From contig DHVH01000258.1 in NCBI GenBank assembly GCA_002412555.1, forward strand, positions 1-15,010: 15,010 bases of DNA, given 5' to 3'. Shown here piece after piece: positions 12,311-15,010 of the stretch (its first letter is position 1; the number at the start of each line of letters is the position of its first letter). Origin of the DNA: Marinilabiliaceae bacterium UBA5213. GTDB taxonomy: Bacteria > Bacteroidota > Bacteroidia > Bacteroidales > Marinilabiliaceae. The translations under genes were made by a program, and so were the position numbers. The notes below the pieces were generated by a model. That model saw only the letters and a program-made list of their open reading frames with translations. It had not been told where the DNA came from and ran no database searches.

Positions 12311-14935
12311 ATGGATAACGAAGAAATTTTTGACGAAAACGAAGAGAGGCCAACTGAAGATGCCAAAAAGACATCGGATGAGACCATTGATGTAGCCAAA
12401 ATAACGCCCCTTCAGGGCATGTATCGCTCCTGGTTTTTGGATTATGCATCATATGTGATACTGGAACGCGCAGTTCCCCATATCAACGACGGACTAAAAC
12501 CTGTTCAAAGGCGTATCCTGCATTCCATGCGTCGTTTGGACGACGGACGCTACAATAAGGTGGCCAACATTATTGGACACACCATGCAGTTTCACCCCCA
12601 TGGAGATGCCTCAATTGGGGATGCCATGGTGCAGATTGGTCAAAAAGAACTGTTGATTGACACTCAGGGAAACTGGGGTAATATATATACTGGTGACGGC
12701 GCTGCTGCGCCCCGTTACATTGAAGCACGTCTTACCAAATTTGCCCACGAGGTGGTTTTCAATCCTAAAACGACTGAGTGGAAACCCACCTACGACGGCC
12801 GTAACAAAGAGCCGATTACACTACCTGTGAAATTCCCTCTCCTGCTGGCACAAGGGGTGGAAGGTATTGCGGTTGGACTGGCCTCGAAAATACTCCCCCA
12901 CAATATTCAGGAGTTGATAGATGCCTCCATTGCTCATTTGAAGCAGGAGACTTTTGAGTTGTATCCCGACTTCCCAACGGGAGGTATGCTGGATGTGTCG
13001 CGCTACAATGACGGCTTACGGGGTGGACAGATTAAGGTACGCGCCAAAATAAGTAAGCTCGATTCAAAAACCTTGATTATTTCCGATATCCCCTTTAGCA
13101 GAAATACCAGTACGCTGATTGAGTCGATCCTTAAAGCCGTTGAAAAAGGAAAAATAAAAATCCGCAAAATTGATGACAACACTGCGCAAAATGTAGAGAT
13201 TCAGATTCACCTGCATGCCGGTGCATCGCCCGATAAAACGATCGATGCCTTGTACGCCTTTACCGACTGTGAACTCTCCCTATCGCCCAATGCTTGTGTA
13301 ATACGCGACAATAAGCCGGTATTCATTGGTGTTTCAGAAATTCTTCGCTCCAACACAGAACACACCGTGTATCTGCTGACCCGTGAGCTGGAAATCAGAA
13401 AAGGGGAGTTGGAGGAATCATGGCATTTCGCGTCACTGGAAAAAATATTTATAGAAAATAAAATTTACCAGCGCATTGAAGAGTGCGAAACTTACGAAGC
13501 CATAATCCAGACCATTGATCATGGCTTAGATCCATTCAAAAACCTGCTGAAAAGAGCGGTTACGCGGGACGACATCATCAGTCTGACAGAAATCAAAATC
13601 AAACGCATATCGCGTTTTGATGCCAAAAAAGCGGACGAATACATTGCTACTCTGGAAGAAGAACTCGAGCAGGTGGAATACCATCTTCAAAACATCATCC
13701 CTTATTCCATCGACTATTTTAAAAGGCTGAAAAAGCAGTACAGCAGTAAATATCCCCGCAAAACAGAACTGAGAAGCTTTGAAAGCATTGAAGCCTCTAA
13801 AGTGGTGGTGAAGAATGAAAAGTTGTACATCAATCGGGCCGAAGGCTTTGTAGGTACTGCGCTGCGCAAGGATGAATACATTTGTGACTGTTCAGATATG
13901 GATGACATCATCCTGTTTTACGGTGATGGCCGCTACATTATCAACAAGGTACAGGACAAGGCCTTTGTCGGCAAGGACATCATCCATCTGGCTGTTTTCA
14001 AGCGCAATGACAACAGAACGATTTACAATGTAGCTTACCGGGATGGCAAGCATGGCGCCACTTATGTAAAGCGTTTTGCCGTTACTGGCATAACGCGCGA
14101 CAAGGAATACAACCTTTCCAAAGGAACGGAAGGCACTCAAGTACTCTATTTCAGTGAAAACCCTAACGGAGAAGCCGAAATTGTGAAGGTGACCCTCAAG
14201 CCACGGGCCCGCATTCGCAACCTGATTTTTGAATTCGACATGGGCGAATTGATTGTGAAGGGTCGTGGAGCCATGGGTAACATCCTTTCAAAGCATGAGG
14301 TGCATAAAATTGTGCTTAAGCGCAAGGGCGAATCGACTTTGGGCGGTCGCAAAATCTGGTTTGAACCGGAAGTGCTTCGTCTCAACGTAGATGGCCGCGG
14401 TAACTTCCTGGGTGAATTCCATGGCGATGAAGCCATTGTGGTAGTAACCAAAGACGGGCACTTTTTCCAGACCAGTTACGACCTCAGCAACCACTATGAC
14501 GATAACATTCTTTACATCGAAAAATTCCACCCCGAAACCGTCTGGTCGGCCGTGTATTATGATGCAGAACAAAAGTATTTTTACGTCAAACGTTTCCAGA
14601 TTGAAGCTGTGAGTAAGCCCCAACGACTGATTGGAGAGCACCCCAAATCGTATCTGGTAAAAATGACCAAAGTTGAATACCCCCGTCTGGAACTGAAATT
14701 TGGCGGCGACGACAAGGACCGTGAAAAAATCATTGTGGAGGTGGCTGAGTTTATCAATGTAAAGGGCTACAAGGCACGTGGAAAAAGGCTTACGACCTAT
14801 CAGGTTTCCAAAATCAATGAACTGGAACCGCTTATTCAACCAGAGGCTAAACCTGAGGATCTGCCGACCGGCAATCAAACGGAAGGCCCTGAGGATGAGG
14901 CGACTGATGGCCAAATGTCCATTTTCGACAATTAA
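12311..14935 (+). CDS. parC: DNA topoisomerase IV subunit A (ParC)
   Basis: This is the DNA-cleaving subunit of topoisomerase IV. A short acidic N-terminal tail (about 25 residues) precedes the breakage-reunion domain: MYRSWFLDYASYVILERAVP, DGLKPVQRRIL (60-70), the helix HPHGDASIGDAMVQ (95-108), and the catalytic Tyr136 in AAAPRYIEAR, preceded by GNWGN. GVEGIAVGLASKILPHN lines the gate. A coiled region around 430-500 (EEELEQVEYHLQN) follows, then a C-terminal beta-pinwheel-like domain with repeated blade phrases (KLYINRAEGFVG, ELIVKGRGAMGN, RGNFLGEFHGDE) and no canonical QRRGGKG GyrA box, which favours ParC. The protein ends in an acidic, probably disordered tail finishing GQMSIFDN. At the position of E. 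coli Ser80 there is Ala100, with Asp104 at the Glu84 position. The gene is 41 bases after parE and nine bases before aroK. Confidence 0.93.
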   Translation: MDNEEIFDENEERPTEDAKKTSDETIDVAKITPLQGMYRSWFLDYASYVILERAVPHINDGLKPVQRRILHSMRRLDDGRYNKVANIIGHTMQFHPHGDASIGDAMVQIGQKELLIDTQGNWGNIYTGDGAAAPRYIEARLTKFAHEVVFNPKTTEWKPTYDGRNKEPITLPVKFPLLLAQGVEGIAVGLASKILPHNIQELIDASIAHLKQETFELYPDFPTGGMLDVSRYNDGLRGGQIKVRAKISKLDSKTLIISDIPFSRNTSTLIESILKAVEKGKIKIRKIDDNTAQNVEIQIHLHAGASPDKTIDALYAFTDCELSLSPNACVIRDNKPVFIGVSEILRSNTEHTVYLLTRELEIRKGELEESWHFASLEKIFIENKIYQRIEECETYEAIIQTIDHGLDPFKNLLKRAVTRDDIISLTEIKIKRISRFDAKKADEYIATLEEELEQVEYHLQNIIPYSIDYFKRLKKQYSSKYPRKTELRSFESIEASKVVVKNEKLYINRAEGFVGTALRKDEYICDCSDMDDIILFYGDGRYIINKVQDKAFVGKDIIHLAVFKRNDNRTIYNVAYRDGKHGATYVKRFAVTGITRDKEYNLSKGTEGTQVLYFSENPNGEAEIVKVTLKPRARIRNLIFEFDMGELIVKGRGAMGNILSKHEVHKIVLKRKGESTLGGRKIWFEPEVLRLNVDGRGNFLGEFHGDEAIVVVTKDGHFFQTSYDLSNHYDDNILYIEKFHPETVWSAVYYDAEQKYFYVKRFQIEAVSKPQRLIGEHPKSYLVKMTKVEYPRLELKFGGDDKDREKIIVEVAEFINVKGYKARGKRLTTYQVSKINELEPLIQPEAKPEDLPTGNQTEGPEDEATDGQMSIFDN

Positions 14936-14944
14936 ACAGGTACA

Positions 14945-15010
14945 ATGACAGTTACAAGGGTATTTTTAACAGGCTTTATGGGCAGCGGAAAAACGACGGT
15001 TGGACAAATG
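14945..15010 (+). CDS. aroK: Shikimate kinase, N-terminal fragment (cut by window edge)
   Basis: Twenty-two codons from an ATG nine bases after the parC stop read MTVTRVFLTGFMGSGKTTVG and two more residues. A short beta strand followed by GFMGSGKTTVG is the P-loop of shikimate kinase, which phosphorylates shikimate in the aromatic amino-acid pathway. The close spacing to parC suggests the same transcript. Other small P-loop kinases are possible, but the GFMGxGKxTVG form is characteristic of AroK. Confidence 0.8.
   Translation, partial: MTVTRVFLTGFMGSGKTTVGQM

Noticed and set aside
14288..14914. A 208-codon minus-strand open frame opposite the parC C-terminal domain
   Set aside because: It is antisense to the ParC frame, which is continuous and family-like; no independent start signal or homology is apparent.
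10437..14935. gyrB/gyrA instead of parE/parC
   Set aside because: GyrB and GyrA are homologous, but the short ATPase subunit, the adjacent gene pair and the lack of a canonical GyrA box favour topoisomerase IV.

Overview
The window looks like a piece of a Bacteroidota chromosome. The evidence is the Bacteroidota-style gene complement: the MutA type, a TatC with an enlarged first periplasmic loop, a short ParE paired with an 874-residue ParC, and a lemA/DUF3137 pair. Starts mostly lack a clear Shine-Dalgarno, and several gene starts are preceded by matches to the Bacteroidota -7 element TAnnTTTG. A free-living or sediment relative of Marinilabiliales/Bacteroidales is plausible, but I cannot name a genus. 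I see no phage, integrase, IS, tRNA, rRNA or CRISPR sequence; this is mostly core genome.

Layout. 1-1177 (-): N-terminal part of methylmalonyl-CoA mutase small subunit (mutA), running off the left edge. 1178-1656: non-coding, dominated by a 124-bp imperfect palindrome and a second neighbouring inverted repeat. 1657-4370 (-): lemA, then a DUF3137 membrane protein overlapping it by 8 nt, then an endonuclease/exonuclease/phosphatase-fold lipoprotein. 4585-6177 (+), divergent from lemA: tatC and lptB, two envelope-export genes 12 nt apart, closed by a terminator that can work in both directions. 6249-9903 (-): a galactose cluster transcribed in the order galK, galM, sugar MFS transporter. 9904-10436: an AT-rich divergent control region. 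10437-15010 (+): parE, parC (topoisomerase IV) and the first 22 codons of shikimate kinase (aroK), closely spaced.

How they work together. The galactose cluster would import sugar, interconvert its anomers and phosphorylate it; galT and galE are not in view. TatC carries folded proteins over the inner membrane, and LptB powers LPS extraction to the outer membrane. ParE and ParC form the heterotetrameric topoisomerase IV that decatenates daughter chromosomes.

Points most worth a second look: the large intergenic palindrome with a GCGAAGC apex; a clamp-binding-like pentapeptide (QMSIF) at the very end of ParC's acidic tail; a galactokinase with Asn in place of the usual sugar-contacting Glu; and a FucP-family transporter that by eye lacks both acidic residues linked to proton coupling. 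I did not find a clearly new multi-gene system.
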